Positions 32,801-41,110 of a DNA stretch of 64,000 nucleotides are shown piece after piece. The translations under genes were made by a program, and so were the position numbers. The notes beneath the pieces were generated by a model. That model was not told the origin of the DNA, searched no databases, and saw only the letters and a program-made list of their open reading frames with translations. Origin of the DNA: Parapristionchus giblindavisi (Eukaryota > Nematoda > Chromadorea > Rhabditida > Diplogasteridae); NCBI GenBank assembly GCA_943737045.1, contig CALSFV010000028.1, forward strand, positions 992,001 through 1,056,000. The letters are read 5' to 3'. Numbering within the stretch: the stretch's first letter is position 1; each line of letters begins with the position of its first letter.

Positions 32801-35617
32801 TTGAAAATAAATAATGCTCCCCGAACTCTCAACAAGATTAAGTCTCAAAGTTAAACTCCTTTGGTATTTCAAAACTAGTAGTTTACTTATCATTCCAGCT
32901 TGAAAATAATTAATGCTCCCCGAGATCTCTACATGATGGGAGAGCTCTGGACTGAACCGGAGAGAAGGAATCTCATTCTTTTATAGGGGACTGGGGTGAT
33001 ATGGAATTGCCAGAAACCGAAGAAGTTCCAAAAGCCCTCATGATTCGTCGCTTTTTTCGTTCCAAAACGGGAAAACGGACTTTCGCAAAGATAAAAAAAA
33101 TGATTTGGTTGTTATTCTTAGCTTGCACGTAATGAATAGTGAATTCTTACCTCCAGGAGCCGCCCAAGATGTAAGTAAGCCACATTAAAGTATCCAAAGA
33201 CGGCTGTGCTTTCATACAGTGATACGGCATTGAGACAGCACGAAGGAGTCGTTGAACTGGCGACCTGTACACTCGCTCTCATATCTTGCGCATATTGCGA
33301 ATTATGAACCGCATCTAAATAACATTTTCTCGTTTGGATGATTTTAAGGTCAATAATATTACCACTTAAAGGTAAAGGTAAAGGTACAACCCGTTATTCA
33401 AGGCACACGAAGTCCTGCGGGGTATCACTGCTAGGCCAGTGATATTTCAAGGCCAATTCAGTCCGGAGGGCCTAATCTCTTCTTCGGACCTACTTTACCG
33501 CATGATCTAGTCACTACCAATTTCCCTTATATTACCACTTACAATAGGGTAATTGGTGAAGTTGTTGCAAAGTTTTGTTTTGATGTTGGGGTAGATGGAA
33601 ATGGGAAAAAAAAAACAAAAGGAATTGATAAGGTTGGACGATTTTGAGGCATTTTATAGAGAAAAGAAGAAAAGTGTGACTGACAGACAGACATACAGAC
33701 AGACGAGCATTATCATTTTATAGAATAAAGTAATTATTATACTCACTTAATACGGATATCATTCGAAGCTTTTTAAACACTCGAGCGACTTTCAAAATAT
33801 CACAATAAAGTGTGCAATCCGATAGATCGATGAATTCGAGTAGAGGCCAGAATGGCTCATCCGAATCAATTATTGGAAGATGAGATATGAATACCATGCC
33901 CATTGTGATCTTTCTGAAAAGTATGCCAATCACTGACTATATAATGGTAAAGGAAGCTAGGTCGGCTTAAAACCTAGCCGGTTGGCTTGTTAGAACTATC
34001 GTACATGTAAAAATAATTGCATCATGTGCGGCCTGAATGATCAGGCCGATCAAACGTGATTGTGCGCTTTTCGTCTTTTTTTCGTTATTAGTTCTTTCGT
34101 TCTTGATCATAGCTGCAAAAATAAACATTCTCACCCCAATCGAATAGATTCGTCGCTCTGTCTTCCACTCAAATCGACCGATTTCAGTTTTGTGAGCGAT
34201 TTGAAAGTCTCTATGGTTTGATCGATCAGAGAAGTTGTTAATCCATGTAATGACAGTATCTCCAGATTGGTTAAACACTTCAATGGTGATATATCAGAAA
34301 CTTTCACGCAACCAGCAATATCCAACTGGCGAAGTCCGGGTAAGTTCTGAAATATAATTAGAAATTAGATTTTGTTTTGCGATTTATGTCGTTTATTGAT
34401 CTTCAGCAGTATTCAATGGGATCGTTGATGTTCCAATATTTCGATCTAAATTATTCCATTTTGAATTCTTCCATATCGGATAACAACAAATGATCGTTTT
34501 TAACGACGATCTTTTAGAGATTACGGGCATGATTTATCCCCCCCCCCCCCCCCGAATGTCGCATTTAGAAGTGCCGGGCTGTATTTGGAACTATTTTCAA
34601 AAAACCAAAACGAACTTTTTTTTACATTTTAAATGATATTTTAAACAAAATGAACCTGCGCAATATATGCTAGTGCATTGTTGTCCACTACGGGTGAATC
34701 CCGAAGAGTTAGCGAATCCAAAATTTCGAAATTCTCCAGCTGCAAAATCAGAGAGATTCAGACAAATTTCATTGAGATTATTTAATTCATTGTTCGAAAG
34801 ATAATGTAGGAAGTAAATTTATACACTACCTTCATATCTAATCCATTTTCCAGCATGACACCATTAAGTTGTAGATTTGTGAGAGTCGTTCTCAGTGATT
34901 CTGACTCTTTGATAATATCGATTATATCATACTTGATACCTCGAAATAATACTTTAGATTAGTTATTTATTAACATTATAATGTAAACCTTTTGTCCAAA
35001 AAGTCAGGCTCAGTTTCTCCAGTGGATGAAGTAAAAAATCAGCGAACTCTTTAGAATTGAAATCCCATAATCGAATGTGAGCCTGAAAGTGGAGAAATGA
35101 TCATTCGACAATCTCTTTATAGTCAGGTGAATAATAACCGACTGGATGATAACCATTTCCATACTTCTATTCATTAACGCTTTTCTCTCATTTGCAACTA
35201 GTTATCCAGTCGGTTATTATTCATCGGTATCATTATTCATCGGTTCTCATCCGACCTAGTCTCTCTATATATCTCGTTTGAGGAAATAATTTGAAAAAGA
35301 GAAGTGAAATATAGTATAGAGCGGACAGGTAAGGCCCCCGAAACGTGAAAAGAAACGAAATAAAAGAAAATAAATAAGGGAAGGAGCCGAAATGTGGTTA
35401 CCTCTGTGATGTAAAATCGTCGACAATCGAGCTGTGCCAAAGTACTACACTTGACTGTCCCTTGTACGTCCATTTGCTTGACAATTGCATTCGATACGTT
35501 AGCTGGCAATCTTGTATTGAATTGAGGGCATTGTTCAACGTGAAGAAGATGGGCAAGACGAGAGGTGGTAATTTTGAAGAGGCTTATGCGAGTCACCTCC
35601 GAAAAGATATCACCCAT
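17896..35617 (-). CDS. ZYG-11/ZER-1-like LRR plus armadillo-type protein
   Basis: Exons in transcript order: 35617-35402 (ATG GGT), 35082-34989, 34939-34830, 34739-34656, 34346-34135, 33913-33747, 33314-33151, 29034-28904, 27983-27908, 26279-26161, 26116-26005, 25958-25874 (or to 25808), 25662-25571, 18196-18144, 18012-17896. All phases agree, giving about 610-630 codons before an unresolved last exon. The N-terminal half has leucine-rich repeats (LPGLRQLDIAGC, LTNLEILSLHGL, LKSVDLSG). The later exons look like the helical armadillo-type half of ZYG-11, for example FCTIATLLFYLT and LFPLLRKHDRVGTQAFALW. Family members are substrate receptors of CUL2 ubiquitin ligases that act in nucleus and cytoplasm; that role here is inference. 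Length is shorter than the roughly 750-800 residues usual for the family. The donor of exon 8 (GTAATT) also creates a TAA if not used, so earlier termination is possible. Introns reach 4-7 kb and are full of mobile elements. Confidence 0.62.
18312..18521. mobile_element. Family F element, copy 2
   Basis: Starts TTCGTATAAAATGTACTTGC and ends with the diverged inverse AACAAGTGATTTTAATACG. Shares the GTTTCTGAACTATGCAAAAC block with 26699-26973. Confidence 0.65.
18660..20180. mobile_element. Foldback element with about 0.5-kb arms
   Basis: Left arm (about 18660-19204) and right arm (about 19718-20180) are inverted copies; for example GGCGTGACGAGAGGATTCCA matches its inverse near 19775. Ends resemble GGGTTGGCACAGG. 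A family C element (18711-18864, TA on both sides) interrupts the left arm. The centre (19205-19562) is bounded by CAGCCTCTGTAATAGCGGGG, the end of family H. No transposase reading frame. Confidence 0.75.
18711..18864. mobile_element. Family C MITE with TA duplication
   Basis: CACACGGAGAAAAGAGGTG start and CACTTTTCTTTGTGTG end, inverted arms AATCCACAGCACAAAAGACC / GGTCTTATGTGCTGTGGGTT, TA at 18709-18710 and 18865-18866. A TA target suggests Tc1/mariner mobilisation. Confidence 0.8.
20285..20480 (-). CDS. Coding-like exon inside intron 13 of the ZYG-11-like gene, unplaced
   Basis: Minus-strand segment after a TTCAG acceptor, ending at GTGAGA (20284) or at a GTTTGT in another frame. Two frames are open. 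One (starting DIKFPNTATAEGR) has codon composition typical of real coding sequence; the other (containing NMLIEQCGLSS) has phases that would join neighbouring exons. It may be an alternative exon of the ZYG-11-like gene, an exon of a nested gene, or a decayed copy. I cannot place it securely. Confidence 0.35.
21001..22143. mobile_element. Foldback element with about 0.45-kb arms
   Basis: TAAGAGAGACTATCTG at 21001 is mirrored by CAGATAGTCTCTCTTA at 22146. Arms match through GATATGTGTATGCGACGATG and TTTTTCGGGAAGAA. The spacer of about 150 bases is AT-rich. No coding capacity. Confidence 0.85.
22147..22268. mobile_element. TTA-flanked hairpin MITE, copy 1 (Harbinger-like)
   Basis: TGTGGTGTTACA start and TGTAACACCACA end, flanked by TTA on both sides (22144-22146, 22269-22271). 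The interior is inverted GTGCGCAC blocks. A 3-bp TTA duplication suggests PIF/Harbinger. Second copy at 59521-59629. Confidence 0.8.
22484..22614 (-). CDS. Coding-like exon inside intron 13, unplaced
   Basis: After an AATCAG acceptor, 43 codons with strong coding-like usage (FDADYESVLKRCPIELLRFE...) run to a GTTAAA donor, or on to a TAG at 22379. The phase (two leading bases) does not follow exon 13 of the ZYG-11-like gene. The function is not recognised; weak similarity in style to nematode F-box/LRR proteins is only an impression. Confidence 0.35.
22690..24360. mobile_element. Foldback with Tc1-type ends nested in a family N remnant
   Basis: The foldback spans 22830-24258: CAGTAGCAGCCAAAAGTATT and its exact inverse, flanked by TA. 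Arms of about 700 bases meet near 23545. It splits an AAGTCTACTT-type family N copy (22690-22828 and 24261 onward). Ends of the CAGTnnnnGCCAAAAG kind are typical of Tc1/mariner transposons; no transposase remains. Confidence 0.85.
24687..25567. mobile_element. Foldback inserted in a splice donor of the ZYG-11-like gene
   Basis: Inverted ends AAGAAGCAGCCAAAAGTCTT and the inverse of CAGTAGCTCCAAAAAGTC, TA at 24685-24686 and 25568-25569. Inner arms include GGCCGGTCCCGGACTTCGGG and its inverse near 25244. The ends are relatives of the 22830-24258 element. Confidence 0.8.
26280..26698. other. Intron 9 sequence of the ZYG-11-like gene
   Basis: Contains a 26380-26500 patch with GCGGAGCTC/GAGCTCCGC inverted motifs and a TTATGAGTACATTTGCATG fragment that resembles 62310-62330. 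No exon was found. Confidence 0.4.
26699..26973. mobile_element. Family F element, copy 3 (LTR-like features)
   Basis: Starts TGTGCGTATAAAATGTACTT and ends AAGTGTATTTTATACGGTCA, so it is TG...CA with 20-bp inverted ends. It holds a TATATATAAAAG box and an AATAAA near the 3' end, like a solo LTR, but target duplications do not match here. Confidence 0.6.
27051..27483. mobile_element. Foldback with CTAGGGAATGGTA ends
   Basis: CTAACTAGGGAATGGTATCT at 27043 onward is mirrored by TTACCATTCCCTAGTAG at 27466 onward. Arms of about 190 bases match through GGCCGACTTAGTAAGAATCA. The spacer has a GAATCGAACTCG stretch that resembles a tRNA B box on the minus strand. Confidence 0.8.
27484..27907. other. 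Intron 9 of the ZYG-11-like gene, no repeat recognised
   Basis: No convincing exon or mobile element seen. Confidence 0.3.
28362..28632. mobile_element. Family J MITE, copy 1
   Basis: AGGACAAATTATTTGAAAAT start and CAAATACACTGTCCTGT end are inverses, with TTTTTGCAATTCTTGTCAAG inside. A related copy is at 61853-62055. Confidence 0.7.
29084..29580. repeat. 99-bp satellite array, left block (5 units)
   Basis: Five near-identical 99-bp units, each containing CTCCTTTGGTATTTCAAAAC and AATAATGCTCCCCGA. The array lies in intron 7 of the ZYG-11-like gene, ending about 50 bases from exon 8. Because 99 is a multiple of 3 and the minus strand lacks stops, it gives a spurious 33-residue repeat reading frame. 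Confidence 0.95.
29581..31352. mobile_element. TTAA-flanked foldback (1.77 kb) inside the satellite
   Basis: Inverted ends GACATCGGCTCAGTAA and TTACTGAGCCGGTGTC, flanked by TTAA (29577-29580 and 31353-31356) that occurs once in an uninterrupted satellite unit. TTAA duplication is the mark of piggyBac-type insertion. Arms exceed 550 bases. The right half also holds a roughly 300-bp direct duplication (30441-30715 and 30747-31000). No transposase was recognised. Confidence 0.85.
31353..32930. repeat. 99-bp satellite array, right block (about 16 units)
   Basis: About 16 units of the same 99-bp repeat as at 29084-29580. Variants GTCTCAAATTT and GTCTCGAAGTT occur in a recurring order, suggesting multi-unit duplication. 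Confidence 0.95.
32931..33150. other. Unique sequence between satellite and exon 7
   Basis: Starts with a broken satellite unit and contains no exon that fits the flanking phases. Confidence 0.4.
33151..35617 (-). other. LRR-encoding exon cluster of the ZYG-11-like gene
   Basis: Seven exons lie close together: 35402-35617, 34989-35082, 34830-34939, 34656-34739, 34135-34346, 33747-33913, 33151-33314. The first has the family-like N-terminal lead (VTRISLFKITTSRLAHLL) and begins with ATG directly after a CAG, so an upstream exon cannot be excluded. Exon 6 reads correctly only from the TTTTCAG acceptor ending at 33914; the nearby ATAGTCAG would break the frame. A TCATTCATCGGTT-type palindromic repeat sits in the first intron near 35110-35265. 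Confidence 0.7.
33363..33532 (-). mobile_element. tRNA-derived SINE (family K), 5'-truncated
   Basis: Reads on the minus strand from the CTAGATCATGCGGTAAAGTA block to a (TTTACC)n tail at 33363-33390. It lacks the tRNA-like head seen at 39040-39106. Confidence 0.75.
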
Positions 35618-36087
35618 CTGAAAGTTTATTTGTTTATTTTTTTTAGCGAAACGCGGGAAATTTAATGCATTCTGATATAAAATAATGGTAATATCAGCTG
35701 CAATATCTCTTAGTGAATCATATGCAAAAAAGGAATATTTGGGATTTATTGAAATGGAATAAAGTATTAAATTGATGAATGAGTACTCAAAAATGTGATA
35801 CCACACGTACTTATTTATAATATATGCAGAACTTTTCAAATAAAATGTATAAGTGAATAAAGAATAGGTTTATAATGCTGGATACAAGAACCCAAGCGGG
35901 ATCTCTTGTTATAGCACATTATCTCTCCACACTCACAGTTTCTATGCTCTCGCTATCTCTGCGTCTCTACCCGTAACTTGGACGGCAGTCCTCTATCTCA
36001 AATCACATCTAACAATAAAGGCCGGATGAGTAAGAAAGACAGACTAACAATTAGTCCTACCTTTATTGTTAAATGTGATTTGAGATA
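35618..36087. other. Upstream of the ZYG-11-like gene and left half of a palindromic MITE
   Basis: No promoter motif is clear. From about 35930 the sequence CTCTGCGTCTCTACCCGTAA is the left end of a MITE whose inverse lies at 37685-37720, split by the element at 36088. Confidence 0.55.
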
Positions 36088-37664
36088 CAGTACTGGCCAA
36101 AAGGTTATTGACTTTTGGTTTTTTCGCCATAACTTTTTTCAAACTCAACCGATCGAGTCCAGCTTTTCAGGGATTGTTATGAGAGTGTTTTTACATGTCT
36201 TACACAAAAACCACCGCGGTTGAGCTTTTCCGGCGAATTTTATTTCGATTTTATCAATAATCACAAAAATGAGATTTTCGTTTATTTCGATTTTTTTTAT
36301 TTTTTTCCACTTATTTTGCCACCAATGTGTGTTATATCGTTTTAAAAGCATGGCACGGATTCTTGCGAGCGAGAATCTTCCGATATCCGAGCGATAACCA
36401 TTTCGTCGTGGATGTCAGATGGGACTGTCGGAGGCACCCTGTCACAGCAGTTCCGAGCGACTGTCTCGACTTTCCTGAAGGTCACCAAAACTTCAATCAG
36501 AGCTCAAACAATGAAGAAGGTTAATGTACGACCTCGCAAGACGAACACGACATCTGATCGTCTGATTACCTGCATTTCAAAGGAGAAACTGAGGCTCACT
36601 ACAATGAACATCAAGCGAGCAGTAGCGAAATTTCGCTAATTTAAGGTGGCTAAGGATTGTAAACATGGCTGAAACCATGTTTGAAGGAAGGAAATGTGTC
36701 TCTAGAGTATCTCCTTCTTCATAATTCTCTTCACATGAACCAGGGGTCCAACCCCATCTTCAGAGAAACAGCCCCGCAACATCAACGATCTCCTCCATGC
36801 TTCACGGTGGTCAGTTGGTACTTAACATCCAATCTAGTGCCAACCGGACGAAGAACATGATTTATTTCCACCTTACCAATCATCAGAAACTTGTTTTCGT
36901 ATGAGAATAAGACCTACTTCTATTGTTAGATGGTCCAATGCAAGTGCTCATTTGCCCATGTGATCCTTGCTTTGCGATTCTTTTCGGAGATCAGCTGTTG
37001 CTTGATATGGCGATGTTCGAACAGACCCAACGCATGAAGACGATGTTGTACATTATTCATGGACACCTCAAACATCTTTTCAGCCATGTTTACAATCCTT
37101 AGCCACCTCAACTTAGCGAAAATCCGCTAGCGCTCGCTTGATGTTCATTGTAGTGAGCCTCAGTTTCTCCTTTGAAATGCAGGTAATCAGACGATCAGAT
37201 GTCGTGTTCGTCTTGCGAGGTCGTACATTAACCTTCTTCATTGTTTGAGCTCTGATTGAAGTTTTGGTGACCTTCAGGAAAGTCGAGACAGTCGCTCGGA
37301 ACTGCTGTGACAGGGTGCCTCCGACAGTCCCATCTGACATCCACGACGAAATGGTTATCGCTCGGATATCGGTAGATTCTCGCTCGCAAGAATCCGTGCC
37401 ATGCTTTTAAAACGATATAACACACATTGGTGGCAAAATAAGTGGAAAAAAACAAAAAAATCGAAATAAACGAAAATCTCATTTTTGTGATTATTGATAA
37501 AATCGAAATAAAATTCACCGGAAAAGCTCAACCGCGGTGGTTTTTGTGTAAGACATGTAAAAACACTCTCAAAATAATCCCTGAAAAAGCTGGACTCGAT
37601 CGGTTGAGTTTTAAAAAAGTTATGGCGAAAAAACCAAAAGTCAATAACCTTTTGGCCAGTACTG
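36088..37664 (-). mobile_element. Tc1-like transposon in foldback form, with broken transposase
   Basis: Ends CAGTACTGGCCAAAAGGTTA and its inverse, flanked by TA (36086-36087, 37665-37666). Minus strand 37340-37113 encodes a Tc1-type DNA-binding region, including VRPRKTNTTSDRLITCISKE, then VQHRLHALGLFEHRHIKQQL and EKNRKARITWANEHLHWT at 37111-36926, then KYQLTTVKHGGDRR. Stops interrupt it. The N-terminal part is repeated in inverse on the plus strand at 36327-36639, so the left arm is a second, inverted copy of the transposase start. Confidence 0.85.
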
Positions 37665-38300
37665 TATGTAGTGGACTGCCTTCCAAGTTACGGGTAGAAA
37701 CGCAGAGATAGCGAGAGCATACAAACTATGAGTGCACTGAACATAAAATCAAAATGGAAATAGATCATAGTTAAATATGAAAAGGAGTTCATGAAATTAG
37801 ATATCAGTACATCAAAACTAACTAGTTAACTAGTTAATTAGTTAGTGTTAACTAGTTGGGGCGAGATTCACTGATTCGGGCACTATGCTCTAGACAGAAA
37901 AATCATTCATAAGGAACAGAATACTATTTGCGACTGCCCTTTCACTCAAGGCCCACAAACAGTCAGAGAGACAGAATAAGGGTCAGAAAGAGATGGAGAG
38001 AGATCGAGAGTAGGTGAGGTCATGAGAGGGAGATTGTGTGGAGTATATCTTCCTGTCTTTGATTATAGGATACCTTTTGTTACAGTATATCTTTTAATTT
38101 CAGTATATCTTTAATTACAGTATATCTTTGGTTACAGAACGTCTTGCAGGTCTTCAGGCCTCAGACACAGATTAAATTTGCCCGAGTGACGTTAATTGGC
38201 AAGCGATTCGGCCGTATTCAGACAAATGCTAGCCTGTATAAGGGCAAATCACCGGTTTTGGGAGAACATTTGCCCGAATATGGACAAATCGTGTACACAA
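37665..38300. other. MITE right half and other repeat fragments
   Basis: 37670-37740 completes the split palindromic MITE. 37740-37900 (GGGGCGAGATTCACTG) recurs at 62300-62410. From 38160 a GAGTGACGTTA-type segment resembles 63180-63250. Confidence 0.55.
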
Positions 38301-38720
38301 CAGAGCTGTGCGAAAAAAAAATTTCGAAAAAAATTCGAAAAACGAAAATTTTTGAATTTTTTTCTCGAAAAATCCGAAAAATTCGAAAAAAGTTTAAACA
38401 GTGTTTTCTCCTTCGAAAACATAAATTTGCTTATTTTAATATCGATAAAATGGAAATGTAAGAATTGTAACTGCGTGATTCTTAATTGAAGCTGCTTACA
38501 CGATAAAATATACATTTTTTTCTCAAGTGAAAGCGTAATTGTTGTCTCTAAATTTGAAATTTTTGTTAAAATGTCTTAAATTTTTGAAATTGTGTGCCTT
38601 TTTATGTAATAACATTTTTCGATTTTTTCGAATTTTTTCGAAAAATTTTTCGTCGAAAAACTTTTTCGAGAAAACCCGAAAAATACGAAAAAACCGAAAA
38701 ACGAAAAATTCACAGCCCTG
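38301..38720. mobile_element. hAT-like MITE with TTCGAAAA arms
   Basis: CAGAGCTGTGCG start and TTCACAGCCCTG end, perfect 8-bp duplication GTACACAA (38293-38300, 38721-38728). Arms are long runs of TTCGAAAAA. No transposase. Confidence 0.85.
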
Positions 38721-38876
38721 GTACACAAGTATGGAAACATGGGAAATATGTTGCCCATACTTGGGCAAGTTCGAGTTTTAAGTTTTCTCTGTGTGCGTAT
38801 ACTGTCATAGACATACATTTTATCTACATGAATAATGTGCGGAAATAAGCAAGAAATAGCTAGATAACTAGAACGG

Positions 38877-39106
38877 TAAAGATAAAGGTACAACCCGTTA
38901 TTCAAGGCACGCGAAGTCCTGCGGTTATCACTGCTAGGCCAGTGATATTTCAAGGCCAATTCAGTCCTACTTTACCGCATGATCTAGTCACTACCAATTC
39001 CCCTTTCGGGCGCCTTGGTGAGGCGGAGGCGGTGAAACGGCCGGGAATCGAACCCAGGACAGATGGAATGATGGGGCGCGCCATAGACCACTACACCACT
39101 TCGCCT
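38877..39106 (-). mobile_element. Full-length tRNA-derived SINE (family K)
   Basis: On the minus strand the head (39106 to about 39030) has a Pol III A box (TGGTGTAGTGG) and B box (GGTTCGATTCC), then the body GCACTGGCCTAGCAG-type sequence and a TACCTTTATCTTTACC tail. Truncated relatives are at 33363, 39536, 42480, 47405, 52052 and 62510. Confidence 0.8.
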
Positions 39107-40142
39107 CAACTAGAACGGACGGAGCCAAAATCCTTTGTCTACGTGAGAGCATTGTCAGAGAGGAGAGCAAAACTACCTTTAAAATTATGGTATACGTGAT
39201 AAATGTGATAAAGAAGGATGTATTTTCCACAAATTTAGAAAGGCTATAAAGCATTTTCAAATTTCACTGTTAAAGATTATCCTCAAGCACTTTGTTTTCG
39301 TCTTCTTACTATAATCACATTCGACATAACAATGCTTGAAGATACAGTGGGAAAAATTGGCAAAAGTGGTCGAAGTATATGCAGTTTGAACTCGTTCTTT
39401 GGGCTATTTTCTTGGCTCATAATTGAATCTGCTGGAACGGCGCCAAGAGATAATCCGATACATTGTCCGATTAGTTATTTGCTACTAGGCTCCACAGCGT
39501 TTTGTCGAGTCGTGAGCTGCTTTTAGCTACTACTGGTGCTATCTCTTAGGTCCGAAGAAGAGATTAGACTCTCCAAATCTAATTGGCGTTGACATCGATG
39601 ACATCGCAAAGGTCTACCGCAGACTTCGTGTGTCCCTTGAATATCGGAATGACTTTACCTTGAATTTAATGGTGTTAGAGTAGCATGATATGTATTTTTG
39701 AAACTCTCCGCTATGGCCACACTCTATGATTTTCTTTGTTTGCTAGAGAGCTTGGCCACAGAAGCTATGGAAGTTTTTGCGATATCCCTTTGCGCCTTCC
39801 AAAATCTTCATGGAGAGCACGACTTTTCAAACTATCCTTGCTTGTCCTTTCGAGATCTCTCTAACTTCACCACCGAAAGGGGAATTGACAGTGGCTAGAT
39901 CATGCGGTAAAGTATCTTCCAGGAAGAATTTATGCCCTCCGGAATTGGGCTTGAATTAGTACAAGTTTGCTTGTTGAATTCATTTAAAGTCTCTGAATTA
40001 CACTTTTTTCTTCATTTTATTTACTCTGCCATACATTTTATTTCCTTGTTCTAATGATTATTAATGAATAATTCCGCATCGTGTGCTTCGGCCACATTCC
40101 CAATTCTTCGGTGCTCAAGCGCATCGAGTGTTTTTTTCATAT
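39107..40142. other. Repeat-rich stretch with SINE and family B fragments
   Basis: Partial B hairpins at about 39120-39180 and 39690-39770. Degenerate SINE pieces at 39536-39665 and 39865-39960. An open reading frame at 39332-39526 (64 codons, plus) is not recognisable. No gene is called. Confidence 0.5.
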
Positions 40143-40373
40143 TTAAAGGGATGGGGTATCCCGAGCTAATTTGAAACTCTCCACTCTGGCCACACTCTCT
40201 CGCTTTCTTTATCTACGAGAGAGTGTTGTCAATGCGGAGAGTGAAATTAGCTTGGGGTGTGCCTTAAAAGGGATACCCCGAGCTAAATTGAACTCTGACC
40301 ACATTCTCTCGCTTCCTTTGCCTGCGTGAGAGCGGTTCCATAGAGGAAGATTAGCTCAGGGTCCGGGTTAAAA
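40143..40373. mobile_element. Two adjoining family B hairpins
   Basis: Copies at 40143-40267 and 40264-40373 share the junction TTAAAAGGGATACC. Both have AGCTAA/TTAGCT arms. Confidence 0.8.
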
Positions 40374-40459
40374 TAATTTACTACTTCAAAGTGTTACAGT
40401 ATTATTTATTCATTGTCTATTCGTATTTTCCTCATCAACGAGCATCCTATCTTCATTTC

Positions 40460-40830
40460 CTTTCTTCTTCTTCTTCTTCTTCTTCTACTTTTTTGTCTCT
40501 TTCATTCGCTCATTCGCTAATTAGTTTAGTGCCTTTAGACGGCGAAGATGCACGATGTGGTATGACTCTGTCTCTACCTCTGCCTCTGTCTCTACCTCTG
40601 TCTCTACCTCTGTCTCTACCTCTCCCTCTGTCTCTGACTCTGCCTCTGTCTCTCCCTCTAAATATTTCTCTACTTCTCCCTCTACTTCTAACTCTGCCTC
40701 TACCTCTCCCTCTATCTCTTTTTCTTCTCATACGCCTCTACCTCTCCATCTGTCTCTCTCTTTCCTTCTATCTCTACCTCTCCCTCTACCTCTACCTCCA
40801 CCTCTCCTATCTACCTATGACTCCACTTCT
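40460..40830. repeat. CTCTGC/CTCTAC-rich low-complexity tract
   Basis: A TTC run at 40464-40490 and a degenerate CTCTAC/CTCTGT hexamer repeat at 40565-40810. Opposite reading frames here encode only Leu/Pro/Ser or Arg/Gly repeats and are not genes. Confidence 0.85.
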
Positions 40831-40999
40831 ACCCTCTCCACTTTCTCTCTTCCCGAATTCCACTACTGCCCATGTGTTGCCATTCCCGGAACTGTTTCGC
40901 GTGTGGAAACGAAAATATGTCTGGCCCATTTCATATTTTCGCTTTCTTTAGAGCAGAGATCGCTGCTCGTCTTATTGTCCCGTTCCCCTTTGCATAGAA

Positions 41000-41110
41000 G
41001 CACCCTCAACTAATTTAAATCTCTCCGCGCTGACCACACTCTCTCACTTTCTTTGAGAGCTAGAGATTATTGTCAATGCTGAGAGTTAAACTAGCTTGGG
41101 CGTGCCTTGG
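41000..41110. mobile_element. Family B hairpin, diverged
   Basis: CACCCTCAACTAATTTAAAT ... AACTAGCTTGGGCGTGCC arms around the ACTCTCTCACTTTCTTTG core. Confidence 0.65.

Noticed and set aside
31337..32893. Two long minus-strand open frames of 33-residue repeats (247 and 267 codons)
   Set aside because: They are the 99-bp satellite read in a stop-free frame; they lie in an intron and have no splice or start context.
40391..41013. Long Leu/Pro/Ser-rich and Arg/Gly-rich frames
   Set aside because: Low-complexity CTCTGC/CTCTAC repeat translated; no real domain. The same applies to frames over the CTCCCT tracts at 48.1, 58.3 and 62.8 kb.
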